This document shows positions 26,608-35,774 of a DNA stretch of 64,000 nucleotides, one piece after another. This DNA is from SZUA-36 sp963801195 (GTDB taxonomy: Bacteria; Pseudomonadota; Gammaproteobacteria; Xanthomonadales; SZUA-36), in NCBI GenBank assembly GCA_963801195.1, contig CAWDDX010000003.1:1054001-1118000 (forward strand), given 5' to 3'. A program made the position numbers and the translations under genes. Position 1 is the stretch's first letter; every line of letters begins with the position of its first letter. Under the pieces are notes generated by a model. The model was not told the DNA's origin. It ran no database searches and saw only the letters and a list, made by a program, of their open reading frames with translations.

Positions 26608-26621
26608 TTGACGCAAATCAA
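26608..26621. promoter_or_regulatory. FNR/CRP-like palindrome
   Basis: TTGAC-GCAA-ATCAA, one mismatch from the FNR/ANR consensus halves. It sits 54 bases before the ATG of the secreted-domain pseudogene, a usual activator distance. Confidence 0.35.
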
Positions 26622-26635
26622 ATATGAAATAGAGA

Positions 26636-26685
26636 ACACCCCGACAAAGGAGAGTCAGTGGGGTTAGCAGCGAATGCCGGGGTGC
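26636..26685. repeat. Interspersed hairpin repeat, family B (second copy)
   Basis: CACCCCGACA (26637-26646) faces TGCCGGGGTG (26675-26684) with one mismatch. The body matches the copy at 19589 in sequence and spacing. No gene lies here. Confidence 0.6.
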
Positions 26686-26806
26686 AGGTTTAGAATCCCG
26701 CAACCAAGGCAGGGCGTATGTAGGTGAATGTGGCTGGAGTTTGTAAGGTGTGTGATTCATAGACATCCTTTCACTATCATGGAGAGCTATGGACAAAAAT
26801 AAATCG

Positions 26807-26880
26807 GGACACCCATCACTTTTGGCAATGAGTGATTGGGAAAAAGCAGCAAAAAAAGCGGCGACACCCACATCTCATGC
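26807..26880. repeat. GACACCCAC-family repeats (one palindrome and one half copy)
   Basis: ACACCCATCACT and AGTGATTGGG form an imperfect hairpin at about 26809-26840. After an A-rich linker (AAAAAGCAGC) a half copy GCGACACCCACATCTCA follows at 26861-26877. The half copy directly cuts off the acyl-CoA dehydrogenase fragment and supplies its stop codon. Confidence 0.65.
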
Positions 26881-26979
26881 TTCCTGGTAGCAGAGATATT
26901 TACTGCAGTGTTCGTAAATATCCAATACCTGTTCTGCCACAAACTTGATGTCATCAATTGGGGCGGTATATTTAGTCAC
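26875..26979 (-). pseudogene. N-terminal fragment of an acyl-CoA dehydrogenase
   Basis: 34 codons from GTG at 26979: TKYTAPIDDIKFVAEQVLDI then YEHCSKYLCYQEA. YTAPIDDI(K/R)FV is the start of many bacterial acyl-CoA dehydrogenases of fatty-acid breakdown. The reading frame stops within the GACACCCAC repeat, so the rest of the gene (over 500 residues expected) is gone. It lies 46 bases after the UxaA fragment on the same strand, likely their original order. Confidence 0.6.
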
Positions 26980-27025
26980 TGGATATCTCCATGAATTAAC
27001 CTGGCATTGCAACCCGACACATAGG

Positions 27026-27310
27026 TTAAAGTATCAGTCCATGACCCCAGGGGGAGAACTCCTCTTCTCCGTATCCAAGTTCTTCGCTCTTGGTCTGTTG
27101 TCCAGAAGCCACATCGATGATCATCCTGAATATCCTTTCACCACAGGCATCCACTGTTTCATCGCGATCAAGGATCGTGCCTGAGTTCAGATCCATGTCA
27201 TCGCCCATGTGCTGATACAGACGGTTGTTGTCAGCCAATTTAAATGATGGCACAGGCTTGCAGCCAAACGCGGAGCCACGGCTTGTTGTGAAAAATACTG
27301 AAACAAATAC
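27026..27310 (-). pseudogene. C-terminal fragment of a UxaA-family (altronate dehydratase-like) protein
   Basis: The fragment reads FFTTSRGSAFGCKPVPSFK then MGDDMDLNSGTILD, ERIFRMIIDVASGQQTKSEE and a normal C-terminus. RGS.FGCKPVPS.KLA and DMD.N.G.I.D are the conserved end of UxaA-type hydratases, which dehydrate sugar acids. Only about 90 of some 400-500 residues are left. The break lies next to the palindrome at 27317. Confidence 0.7.
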
Positions 27311-27316
27311 TGAAAT

Positions 27317-27361
27317 AGACACCCACAACTTCTTATGTCTGGAGACGTGGGTGTCCTGACT
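27317..27361. repeat. GACACCCAC-family palindrome
   Basis: GACACCCAC (27318-27326) pairs with GTGGGTGTC (27348-27356), followed by CTGACTCTT. Apart from one base it is identical to the copy at 32580. It sits at the broken end of the UxaA fragment. Confidence 0.8.
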
Positions 27362-27499
27362 CTTTTGTGTCCTGACTCTTTCCTTTTTGGAGGCCCCATC
27401 CTGCTATTTTATTTAGGACTTATTGGAGCCTATTTTTATTACTATAAAAGCACTGGCGCTGAGCATAATCAGGAGTAAGTTGACACCGCAACATCAGCT

Positions 27500-27688
27500 A
27501 ATGGCCGCAATCGCCCTGTCGCCAGTCGCGCCGGGCTGGGGGCCGGTTCTGACACCAATGACCCCCTGGCCTTTGCCGTGATTGGCGGCCTGGTCAGTAC
27601 AACGCTGTTGACCCCGGTTGTGAAACCTTCGGTCTATTCGCTGGTGGAGCGCCGGATCAGCAGATTTCTTGAGAACGTTATTCAATAA
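27500..27688 (+). pseudogene. C-terminal fragment of an RND (CzcA/CusA-like) efflux pump
   Basis: LGAGSDTNDPLAFAVIGGLV, STTLLTPVVKPSVYSLVERR and a short tail to a TAA. This is the last transmembrane part of heavy-metal RND pumps (..RPLA.VVIGGL.STLLTL.VLP.LY). Nothing upstream in this frame continues the gene. Its last 11 bases overlap the end of the S1 protease pseudogene on the other strand, so the two were probably joined by a deletion. Confidence 0.65.
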
Positions 27689-28487
27689 ACGGCGCCAGGA
27701 AGTCCAGGACTTCCGGAATGTCCAGTCGCTGATAGAATCATCGTCACTAGTCAGTGACACCGCGCGGCCTGAAATGAACTGGGGCGAGCCGGAATCACCC
27801 ATCATTACGGCTGGCATCGAACACATCCGTTGGCGTTAAAAACAACTGATCCTCATTCAAGTGCCAGATACTAGAGTGAATCCCCTGCTGCGGTAACCGG
27901 GCATCACATACCCTTCATTTGTCAGTGCTTGCGCGCCATAGCCCACCAGACCCAATGGCCGCAGATTCAGCACACCCTGAATATCGAGTTCATCCAGGTA
28001 ATACGGCTCGGCGAGTCGCACCGGGCGCACTTTGAAGGTGCCTGGGGGGAATTCGACAACAGCGACATCAAGGGTCAGGTTTCCCGGGTCAAAACCGGGG
28101 TGCACATGTACGGCGATCGCGTCGATGGTTTCACCGAGCATCGGGAAGTCGAATATATTGGCTCCGGTAAATATGCCCGGCAGATATACGGGGTTTTCCG
28201 GCGTGCCGGGTTCCAGCGTAACAGCCCAGGATGGTGCGAACCCGGCAACGAGATACGATGCAGTGTGCTGCGGTAACGAAGGCCCGGTCACTGATAACGA
28301 ATCCGCTGCAAAGCCCCAGCGGCGGGGTCGGGTTATCCGGTCCATCTATGTCAAAGCCAATAGCACCAACATTATGGTGCCTGTAATCGTGTTGCCCGTT
28401 CTCAATTGCGTAACTGCTGAGCGAAGTGATAGCCAGTAAACCCATGCATACGCCTTTCGCCACGCGGTGGAATTTAGAATTGATCAT
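27678..28487 (-). pseudogene. Secreted trypsin-like (S1) serine protease, multiply frameshifted
   Basis: The signal peptide and His part are in one frame (GVCMGLLAITSLSSYA, LCSGFVISDRAFVTAAHC). The middle with the Asp is in a second frame from about 28270 (VHPGFDPGNLTLDVAVVEFP) and runs to VMPGYRSRGFTLVSGT. The Ser region is in a third (MMGDSGSPQF) and the C-terminal helix (RLDIPEVLDFLAPFIE) in a further frame, ending TAA at 27678. Added up this is a normal exported S1 protease of about 268 residues with at least three breaks. Confidence 0.75.
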
Positions 28488-28594
28488 GAAGTTCTCCTTT
28501 GTTGTTTGCTTTTCGTTCGATTATCAAAATGCATTGCCAGTACTCATCCCGTCTGAGGCCGTATCGTTAAGTACCTGTTACGCTGCTGAGGGCA

Positions 28595-29098
28595 TCACTC
28601 AATGAAGCGGCACGTGATCACCGCTTTACCGCTCGGGCTGACGACTTGCCTCCAGTCATAAGTTTCTAAGCCGCCGACAGAACAGGGCAACCCGGTGCCT
28701 TCGCCTGTGATAACCATCGCACCGCTCCCCCCGTGGGGGCAAATACCTGTCAGCGCGCACGCTTCCTCCGGAGTTGCGAGCGTCGCGTCAACGGGAAGAG
28801 GCACGGGGCGCGCAAATAAGTTCTCAGAACCCACGGGGGCCGGGTAGCCAAAGTCGATGGTTCCGCGACAGGTGAACGTAATGATGCCTGCCTCGCTATT
28901 GGTGTTGACCAATATCCCAGAGTCTCCTGGGTGGAAGATGAAATTCGGGAGGAAGCCAGGAGGTATTTCCTCCAGGATTAGCCATCCAAAACCGCAGTCC
29001 CCTTCCTCCGGCATACTGACGAACGCCGGGTCCGCAGCTACGGGTGCTGCAAACGACGCGGAAAGTGAACATAGAATTACCAGTAGTGTTTTTTTCAT
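28595..29098 (-). CDS. Exported protein of unknown function
   Basis: 167 residues with signal peptide MKKTLLVILCSLSASFAAPVAA. The mature part is Gly/Pro-rich with several Cys (DCGFGW, FTCRG, ACALTGICP, LPCSVG, ITCRFIE) that could form disulfides in the periplasm or outside. The frame is intact, unlike its neighbours. No family recognised. It is divergent from the TPR regulator gene at 29247. Confidence 0.6.
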   Translation of the reverse strand: MKKTLLVILCSLSASFAAPVAADPAFVSMPEEGDCGFGWLILEEIPPGFLPNFIFHPGDSGILVNTNSEAGIITFTCRGTIDFGYPAPVGSENLFARPVPLPVDATLATPEEACALTGICPHGGSGAMVITGEGTGLPCSVGGLETYDWRQVVSPSGKAVITCRFIE

Positions 29099-29246
29099 TA
29101 CAATAGCTCCTCGATCAAAAATTGAGTTATCCCTCCAAATTTTGAAGATTCCTTATGTCGGATTCTTTCCATTCGTCGTATCAAACTGCATCGCCGATGG
29201 TGCTTCCCGCAAGCGACAAGGCACGACATACGCCATTTGACGCGCA

Positions 29247-30997
29247 TTGTCGCCCCTTGACGTTACCGCTACACTGAAGAAAGTGGAAAAAGGCAAATCA
29301 CAAACACCGCAGGCCGAGGTCCCGTTGGAATCCTGGAAGGCCATCGCGAACTATTTGCAGCGTGACGTTCGGACTGCACAACGCTGGGAACAGGAAGAGG
29401 GCCTTCCCGTACATCGGCACGAGCACAAAAAACAGGCCACGGTCTATGCTTTCCGACATGAGATTGACGCCTGGAGAGTGGCAAAGGAAATGGCGCCCGT
29501 TACCGGGTCTACGGGCGGACGAAAACCGGGATGGATTCCGGCCGCGTTCATTCTCCTGGTTTTTCTTGCCATCATCACCTGGTGGGTCATCCGGTCTCCC
29601 GATGGCGCTGATACCCCGGCCATACAAAAGCTGATTGTTGTACTGCCTTTCGAGGATCTGAGCCATGAACCGCTGGTTCCACTGGCTGATGCACTGACCG
29701 AGGAGATTGGCGCCCGCCTGGCGTCAGCGAATCCTGAAAGGCTTGCGGTGATCGCGCGAACATCTGCCATGGCCTTCAAGGCTCGCGGGTCATCCATCGA
29801 AGAGATCCGCCAACACCTGGGCGTGGACTATGCACTGGAGGGAAGTATTCGCCGTGATGTTGGCATGGTGCGTATCACGGCCCAACTAATTGATACCGGG
29901 ACCCGGGTTCGCCTGTGGGGCGCGAATTTTGATTACACGATTCGAGGCTGGTTGGAATTACAGCAGCAAGCCGCCACAGATATCATCGGTCAGATCGGCA
30001 CAGCCCTGGGCATCAACCAGGTAGCACCTCGCAGGCAACACTACCTGATCCGGACGCTTACGAACATGTATTGCTGGGCCGGCACTATTTTGACCAGTTC
30101 AACCCGGAATTCCCTTAAGATGGCCAGCCAGCATTTCACTTCTGCTTTAAGCAATGATCCGAACTATCTTGAAGCACTCGTGGGGCTTGCGCGGACCCAG
30201 GTGGCCAGCGTGTGGTTCGGCATCATGCCTGCCGCAACGGCTTATCGCGAAGCCTTGCGCACGATAAACCTTGCGCTTGATCTTGACCCGGAAAACGGAG
30301 ATGCACTGGCAATACTGGGCTGGGTGGAGTTTGTTTACCGTTGGAATTGGGCCGAAGCAGAGCGACTGATGCGAAGAGCTGTTGAGAGTCAACCCAATTC
30401 GCCCTGGACACACTGGTTTATGGCCAATTATTTTAGCGCAATGGATCGTCCCGACAATGCGGTGGCGGCCATCAATGCCTCTTTGCGCCTGGATCCCGTT
30501 TCGCCCTACGGGTTGTTCGCGCGTGGCTACATCCTGACCTGGGCTGATCAGGAGACTGAAGCCATTCAGCACTTGCTCGCAGTTCAGAATCGTCTCGGGT
30601 TGCCCATGATTGCCAACTGGCTGATCGAGGCTTATGAGGTTGCCGGTGATTTTGATAGCGCAATAGGAGTTGCCGAGGATCTGGAGCTACGGATAGCGCC
30701 AGGCTTGGACTCGCATACTCTGCAGAGGGGGAAGATGGCTACTGGAAGGTGATTGCCGCACGGAGGGATGAAATCCTTACCCGCAATCCTGACTTCTTTT
30801 CATATCGTTACGCCGTGGCGATGTCTAAAGTTGGAGAGATGGACAAGGCTATCGACATGCTCGAAAACGGCTATCATCAGCGTGACCCCAGAATGGTGTT
30901 TCTGCCTGTTTATCCGCTGCAAACGTTATACGGGCAACCGCGCTTTCGGGATCTGGTCAAGAGGATGAATTTGGAGGACGTTATACCGGGTGAATAA
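29247..30997 (+). pseudogene. HTH-TPR protein with FlgO/TolB-like domain, frameshifted near the C-terminus
   Basis: The N-terminus carries a helix-turn-helix typical of this group (ESWKAIANYLQRDVRTAQRW, EQEEGLPVHRH). Then come one membrane segment (about 95-113), a FlgO-like domain (LIVVLPFEDLS, LGVDYALEGSIRRDVGMVRI) and TPR repeats. At about 30730 the frame shifts from HTLQRGKMATGR to EGEDGYWKVIAARRDEILT and continues to GE at 30997. Only one base is gained or lost. The start is uncertain (TTG at 29247 or GTG near 29281). It is related to the two intact proteins at 6489 and 8593. Confidence 0.75.
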
Positions 30998-31062
30998 CCT
31001 GGTGGAGTATCTTTCTCTCAGATATTTCCTGTCATTGGTTTTTCGGTTTTTCTCGCAGCCTG

Positions 31063-31362
31063 GCCGGGCGGGATGCGATTGAGACATGGTGGAACCAATA
31101 TTTCTCGCGCATCGATAGTGGTCGTACCGTTTCAATAACGATTGAGTCTATTCGCCTACTAAGTTCGAATGTCGGGCTGCTAAACGTTTACACGACAACA
31201 GGTGGAACACGCTCGGAGAAAAACGAAGTTCTTGAATCGCGAAAGGCGCGCGGGACATGGGTTTTGATTCGTAGTGGCGGTGACTGGAGTATATTCGCGA
31301 TGCGGATGCATTCTCCGATGGGTAAATTTCGGGAAGCGCCGGGAACAGATAGCAGGTCATGA
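31063..31362 (+). pseudogene. Fragment of a SnoaL-like/DUF4440 protein
   Basis: About 95 residues with no credible start: LAGRDAIETWWNQYFSR, then SNVGLLNVYTTTGG and TWVLIRSGGDWSIFAMRMHS. GR.AI..WW and the closing W.L.R..G.W.I pattern fit NTF2-like SgcJ/EcaC-type proteins. The N-terminal half of the fold is missing. It lies 66 bases after the broken TPR gene. Confidence 0.5.
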
Positions 31363-31636
31363 CCGTTGGCTCTTGGCCAAAAGAGGAACTTGCACTCATC
31401 CGGTTTACCCCTGATTCACTCATCGCCTAAAATCACTCTCACTTTAATCCACCGCGCAGCTAATGCCTCCTAAAGAACAATATACATGTCTTGAATTGAC
31501 GCGCTATAGTTACTCTTGAGAGTGTAACCAATAATGATCAGTGGCTCTTCTGGGCTTTTGATCAGCGAGACTACCTGATGCCTAACCACTTCCTAGTGTT
31601 TTTGAAACGCCTTGCGGCCATCAGTGATTTCAAACC

Positions 31637-32239
31637 ATGAACAGGTTCTACTTGCTCATTATCATAATATTTATTGCTCTCTCTTTAGCTGGTTGTGCTG
31701 TCCCCATGCTAATTCCATCTTTGCCCACAGGGGATACCCTTCCACAGCAAGTAGAAATTCCAGGTTATACCTTGGGCCCTGTTACATCTGATGAATTTCC
31801 AGCGCTATTCTACAACGCCATACCCGTCAGCGAAGGTGAAGTACACGTTTTTGGAAAAGCGGAATGGTCTGGCCTTCAGAACGGGGAGCGCTTTATTGTC
31901 GCTGTCGCTGCCATTACAGAAACAAATATTCTTTTGCTCATGTGGAATGAACCAGAAAATCAATACAAAATCGTAACCCGATTTCCACTCTCGGAAATAC
32001 TGTCAATTTCTGCAACCCCGGACGGCGACCGGATGTTCCTTTACTTTGATGACAAAGAGTTATCTTTAGGAGATCAAAACTATGGTGTTAATGGGAAAAC
32101 TATTTTTTCCTTTTATAAAACCTCCTGGATTGGGTTAGATCGAGAGAAAAACGAGGCCAAATTTTTATTTTTAAAAGATAGAATCGAACTACATGAAAAC
32201 GATGCTGCACCAGGACAATTACTTGATGACACTTACTGA
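31637..32239 (+). CDS. Lipoprotein of unknown function
   Basis: 200 residues; signal MNRFYLLIIIIFIALSLAGC gives a lipobox LAGC with Cys at residue 20. The mature part is beta-rich (VHVFGKAEWSGLQNGERFIV, ILLLMWNEPENQYKIV). The frame is complete and more AT-rich than the core. No family recognised. About 275 bases upstream hold no gene. Confidence 0.65.
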   Translation: MNRFYLLIIIIFIALSLAGCAVPMLIPSLPTGDTLPQQVEIPGYTLGPVTSDEFPALFYNAIPVSEGEVHVFGKAEWSGLQNGERFIVAVAAITETNILLLMWNEPENQYKIVTRFPLSEILSISATPDGDRMFLYFDDKELSLGDQNYGVNGKTIFSFYKTSWIGLDREKNEAKFLFLKDRIELHENDAAPGQLLDDTY

Positions 32240-32326
32240 GTGTGATCACCCCGATCCAGCCGACCTTTAATTTGCATATCGGCAGACATCTGTTTCATCC
32301 CGTTTATAGTCCCCTCCTAGCTGATT

Positions 32327-32579
32327 GTGCCGTTCCCGCTGCGATTTCTGTTTGCCAGTAACCCAAAAGCCATGACCGGGGCACTGGGTATCGTCTACCG
32401 TGCCATCTCCAAGCACCTAGCGCACAAAGCAGGCTTTGCAAAGCCTCGGAATTTCAGAGACCTGATGGAGTGCATAAGAAAAGGTAAGCATCCGCTTATC
32501 ACCCACTATCAAGATCAACCCTTCACCCTTCCTGCTTTTGGTAGTGCAACTCCGGATGGTGTCGGCGTCATTCTGAAAC
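32327..32579 (+). pseudogene. Remnant of an IS91-family transposase
   Basis: VPFPLRFLFASNPKAMTGAL and GIVYRAISKHLAHKAGF match the segment of IS91/ISCR transposases after the zinc-binding part (Q.VLS.P.PLRFL.A..P..M). The rest of the protein, including the catalytic tyrosines, is absent. It ends in a GACACCCAC palindrome. Confidence 0.65.
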
Positions 32580-32625
32580 GGACACCCACAACTTTTTATG
32601 TCTGGAGACGTGGGTGTCCTGACTT
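32580..32625. repeat. GACACCCAC-family palindrome
   Basis: GGACACCCAC (32580-32589) pairs with GTGGGTGTCC (32610-32619), followed by TGACTTTTTA. Nearly identical to the copy at 27317. It separates an IS91 remnant from an acyltransferase that has lost its 5' half. Confidence 0.82.
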
Positions 32626-32627
32626 TT

Positions 32628-33432
32628 TATTCAGCATCATCGTGCCGACCTGGAACCACCTTTGGTACGTGTAATCGTCTATATGCTGATCGCCATGGCC
32701 TTGATGCCGGTCCTCAGGTTGCTGGCGGTGCGGTTGGACAGCGAACTGGTCGAAAGGGCGCTGGCGGGCGGACGCATCCTTATCCTGCCGATCTTGCCCT
32801 TTATCCTGTACCGGTTCACGACCGACATGTGGTTCCCGACGACCCACGCGCTGGTGGATGACTGGAACGCCCACGCCAACTTCTTCACGATCTTCATTTA
32901 TGGCCTGCTGGCGGCGAAAAGTGGGACTTTCTGGCGTGTAATTGAGCGACAGTGGCGGCTGTGTCTGGTGGTCGCCGTGGCGCTCGGTATTGTCCTCACG
33001 CCGGTCTGGACCCATTGGGGCGCATGGATGCACGATCGCCCGGTGCTTACAGCGGTTGCGCAGGCCGCCCGCGTTTTCTACGCATGGGCCGTGATCCTGA
33101 GCGTACTGGGCGCCGCGCAGACCTTCCTCAACCGGCCGAGTCCCCTGCTCAGCTATCTAACCCGTGCAATCTTTCCCTTCTATATCCTGCACCAGACATT
33201 GATAGTCGTGTTGGGTGTCTGGCTCTCAAGCTTCCACTTAGGCGCAGTACCGGAGTTCCTGGCGCTTGTCACCTTGACCATGCTCGGCTGTTTCGGCCTC
33301 TATCAATATGTCATCCGGCCCCTGCCGTGGCTCCGTCCACTCTTCGGCGTTTTCGGCAAGGCGTCTGTCCTGAAAGCGACCAGGGTCCAGGCCGCGCCGG
33401 CGGCGCTTAGCGGAGCGGACTCAAAGATGTGA
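32628..33432 (+). pseudogene. Acyltransferase-3 family membrane protein, 5' truncated and frameshifted
   Basis: The first codons after the repeat (FSIIVPTWNHLWYV, then TAA) match the conserved P.W..LWF.. of acyltransferase-3 proteins. The rest follows in a shifted frame from 32662: IVYMLIAMALMPVLRLLAVR and about seven membrane helices, with YLTRAIFPFYILHQTLIV near the end. The N-terminal half with the catalytic His is missing. Such enzymes move acyl groups onto surface sugars. The break coincides with the palindrome at 32580. Confidence 0.75.
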
Positions 33433-33433
33433 T

Positions 33434-33648
33434 CTAGGAGCCTGTCGGATTTAACATGACCTACTCGGCAACTGCTCCATGCGTTACCCTACCTCCCACA
33501 TCCATGTGGTCGTGTGGAAAAGCCCAGTTTGGCCAGATTTCCCGTTCTTTTGCGTCAAATAGCGGTGCTATTCTCCTTAAAAGAGCGAAAAATCTGACTC
33601 AAATCGGCTTCCCCTCGCTATGATCGGTCAAACCCGACAGGCTCCTAG
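33434..33648. mobile_element. MITE-like element with CTAGGAGCCTGTCGG ends
   Basis: CTAGGAGCCTGTCGGATTT at the left (33434-33452) and its inverse AAACCCGACAGGCTCCTAG at the right (33630-33648) differ by one base. The 215 bases between the outer ends encode nothing I can support. The size and ends fit a non-autonomous element; no transposase with these ends is present in the window. Confidence 0.7.
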
Positions 33649-33784
33649 CAAAAAAGGGGTCCATTAGCGTTTCTACGCGTTCACGCGCACAATGGAGACA
33701 TTCATTCAAGGTCGGCGTTTAATTGTCACGGATTTGTCAACCTGGAATGAATCTTCAAGCACAACTGTCCTGGAGGTCAATGCG

Positions 33785-33967
33785 ATGAAAACCGGATCGA
33801 TGCTTGCCATGCTGCTGCTCACGCTCGTCGCCTTTGCCCACCTGTTACGACTGGTCAACGGTATCGAGGTAACGGTGGGCGACTGGAACGTGCCGCAATG
33901 GGTGAGCGTGGGGGGAGTGATCGTGCCCTCAGGGATCGCCTTTTTGTTATGGCGGGAAAGCCGATAG
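33785..33967 (+). CDS. Small inner-membrane protein
   Basis: 60 residues from the ATG at 33785, which follows a GGAGG site (CTGGAGGTCA). Two membrane segments (SMLAMLLLTLVAFAHLL and VSVGGVIVPSGIAFLL) with a short polar link and a basic end (WRESR). The frame is open upstream but that part is polar and lacks a site. Similar short two-helix proteins are common in gammaproteobacteria; their role is not known. Confidence 0.65.
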   Translation: MKTGSMLAMLLLTLVAFAHLLRLVNGIEVTVGDWNVPQWVSVGGVIVPSGIAFLLWRESR

Positions 33968-34056
33968 TGCCGATACAGCGGATGGCGCCAGGGTTCCGGC
34001 TACAGCGGCAACGCCCGAGTGCCGACCGCTGCAACCGGTAAATACCTGATTACTGC

Positions 34057-35604
34057 CTATTTAACCAACTCGATCTCATGGGGCCGCCAGGTCTTGTCAA
34101 ACCATGGTTCCAACGGGCCGTACAGACGCAGAATCATAAACCAGCCCTTACCGGGAATCGTCTGTATCCAGTTGTTTTCCTTACCTTCCGGGGCGGCTGG
34201 ACCAAAATAAACATCGACCGAGCCGTCCTGGTTGACCAGCAGGTCCTTGTTCTGGCTGCTGACGCTGGGGAACTGCTGATCGGTCTGGACCATTGAGCGT
34301 GTCTGGTTGTCGTAGACAATCGCCGACCAGAAATCCTTGACCGGGACATTCGGCGGCAAATGCAGTTTGTAGTTTTTGCCGCCTTCGAAAGGGTTGCCAT
34401 CCGCGTCTTGCGCAGACCAGGGATACTGCGAGCCTTTTCCAACCATCTTTTCCGCCATGGCAGGTGTCACGCCAGTGGCGAAATAATAGAAAAATGCGGC
34501 GCCGTCCAGATTGGCCACACCGGGTGAAACCTCGAATTTATAGCCACCGAAAAACGGCAGGCGCCATGGGTGTCCTTCATAAAAGTAGGCATCCTTCGCA
34601 CGGATACGGAAAGCAATGGCCCGTGCGGTCACGGCGCCGATATTCGCGGCATCGGTCAGAATTTTCTTCATTCGTGCATCGGGGCTGAACGGTTTGCCTT
34701 TCTCGATGCCGATAGAGGCAAACAGACCCAGGGTGGTCGGATCACTGCCTGCGGCCGGTTCCTCCTGGATGGCTTCATTCAGCATGCTCCAGAAAGAGTA
34801 GTCACCGGGCGGCACAAAATTGGTCGGTTTACCGGAGGCGTTGACGAGTGTCATTTCCGGCGGGTTGGCTGCGTCTGAAAGCTGATAGATTTTCAGATAT
34901 TTTTTGACCGCTTCGACACCCGGCTGGGTCGAACCATTCACCAGGAACGAACGGAAAGGCATCCAGTTGCCGTACGTGCTTGGGCGCACGACGAAATAGC
35001 CTTCCGGAACCTCGCCCGCGTAACCGGGCGGCAGAATGAGATACTTGCCGCCTTTACCCCCGTCGGGGCCGGTGATGCCGACATCGGCCACCCACTTGTA
35101 CCAGAAGTCATCGATCAGACCCAGAACCATGGGGGGCACTTCTACCACCAGCGGGCCATTTTTTGTATCCAGCCAGATGAAGCTGTAAATGGTGTTGTCG
35201 TTTGCCGTCAGTTCCACGGTCTTCGAGTCCACCAGGTTTTCCCAGATCACGTCGGTCTGGTTGACCGGACCGAATTCTTTCAACGTGGCGCGCATACCCA
35301 CCTGGTTGACGATCGGTATCGCCAGCAGATAGGCCTGCAGCGCGCGCGACGCATCGAGGTTGTCATAGACTTTGCTCGTCGTCGCATCATCCGGATAGCC
35401 GTAATGCAATTTCAGGGTGCCGATGGATGTTTCGACCTTGTCCGGAACTGCGACACCCGGTGCGAATTGGGTGGTCATCTTGTACTGGTTTGAGTGTTGT
35501 GCAGCTTGCGTCGCGGTGGGGGTGTCCTGTGCAAACGCGGGTACGGCCAACAGGCATCCCGCCAGGCAAAACGCATGCGCTGCAACGAATTTAGGTTTCA
35601 TCAT
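34057..35604 (-). CDS. Exported DUF1254/DUF1214 protein
   Basis: 515 residues with a signal peptide (cleavage after PAFA, about residue 25). The N-terminal DUF1254 domain contains YGYPDDATTSKVYDNLDASR and TANDNTIYSFIWLDTKNGP. The C-terminal DUF1214 domain includes FWSAIVYDNQTRSMV and ends with IPGKGWFMILRLYGPLEPW. Both domains are in the usual order and the length is normal. These proteins are periplasmic, of unknown activity. The AraC-type regulator gene runs divergently about 170 bases away and may control it. Confidence 0.85.
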   Translation of the reverse strand: MMKPKFVAAHAFCLAGCLLAVPAFAQDTPTATQAAQHSNQYKMTTQFAPGVAVPDKVETSIGTLKLHYGYPDDATTSKVYDNLDASRALQAYLLAIPIVNQVGMRATLKEFGPVNQTDVIWENLVDSKTVELTANDNTIYSFIWLDTKNGPLVVEVPPMVLGLIDDFWYKWVADVGITGPDGGKGGKYLILPPGYAGEVPEGYFVVRPSTYGNWMPFRSFLVNGSTQPGVEAVKKYLKIYQLSDAANPPEMTLVNASGKPTNFVPPGDYSFWSMLNEAIQEEPAAGSDPTTLGLFASIGIEKGKPFSPDARMKKILTDAANIGAVTARAIAFRIRAKDAYFYEGHPWRLPFFGGYKFEVSPGVANLDGAAFFYYFATGVTPAMAEKMVGKGSQYPWSAQDADGNPFEGGKNYKLHLPPNVPVKDFWSAIVYDNQTRSMVQTDQQFPSVSSQNKDLLVNQDGSVDVYFGPAAPEGKENNWIQTIPGKGWFMILRLYGPLEPWFDKTWRPHEIELVK

Positions 35605-35774
35605 TTATCTCCAGGAAAAATGCCACAAGGCAATGTTTCAGTTTAGGACTACGGGTTCTACAATACCTTGCATAAACGGCCCATGGACTGATTTTACCGT
35701 TGCGTATCCTGGCGAGCTGGACTCGAGGTGGAACCGGTCCGCACGTGACAAGCTTTAGAGCGGGAAAATCAGGT

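Noticed and set aside
27494..27826. A 110-codon minus-strand frame starting MCSMPAVMMGDSGSPQF as a separate gene
   Set aside because: Only its first part matches the Ser region of the S1 protease; the rest is antisense to the RND fragment. It is a piece of the pseudogene.
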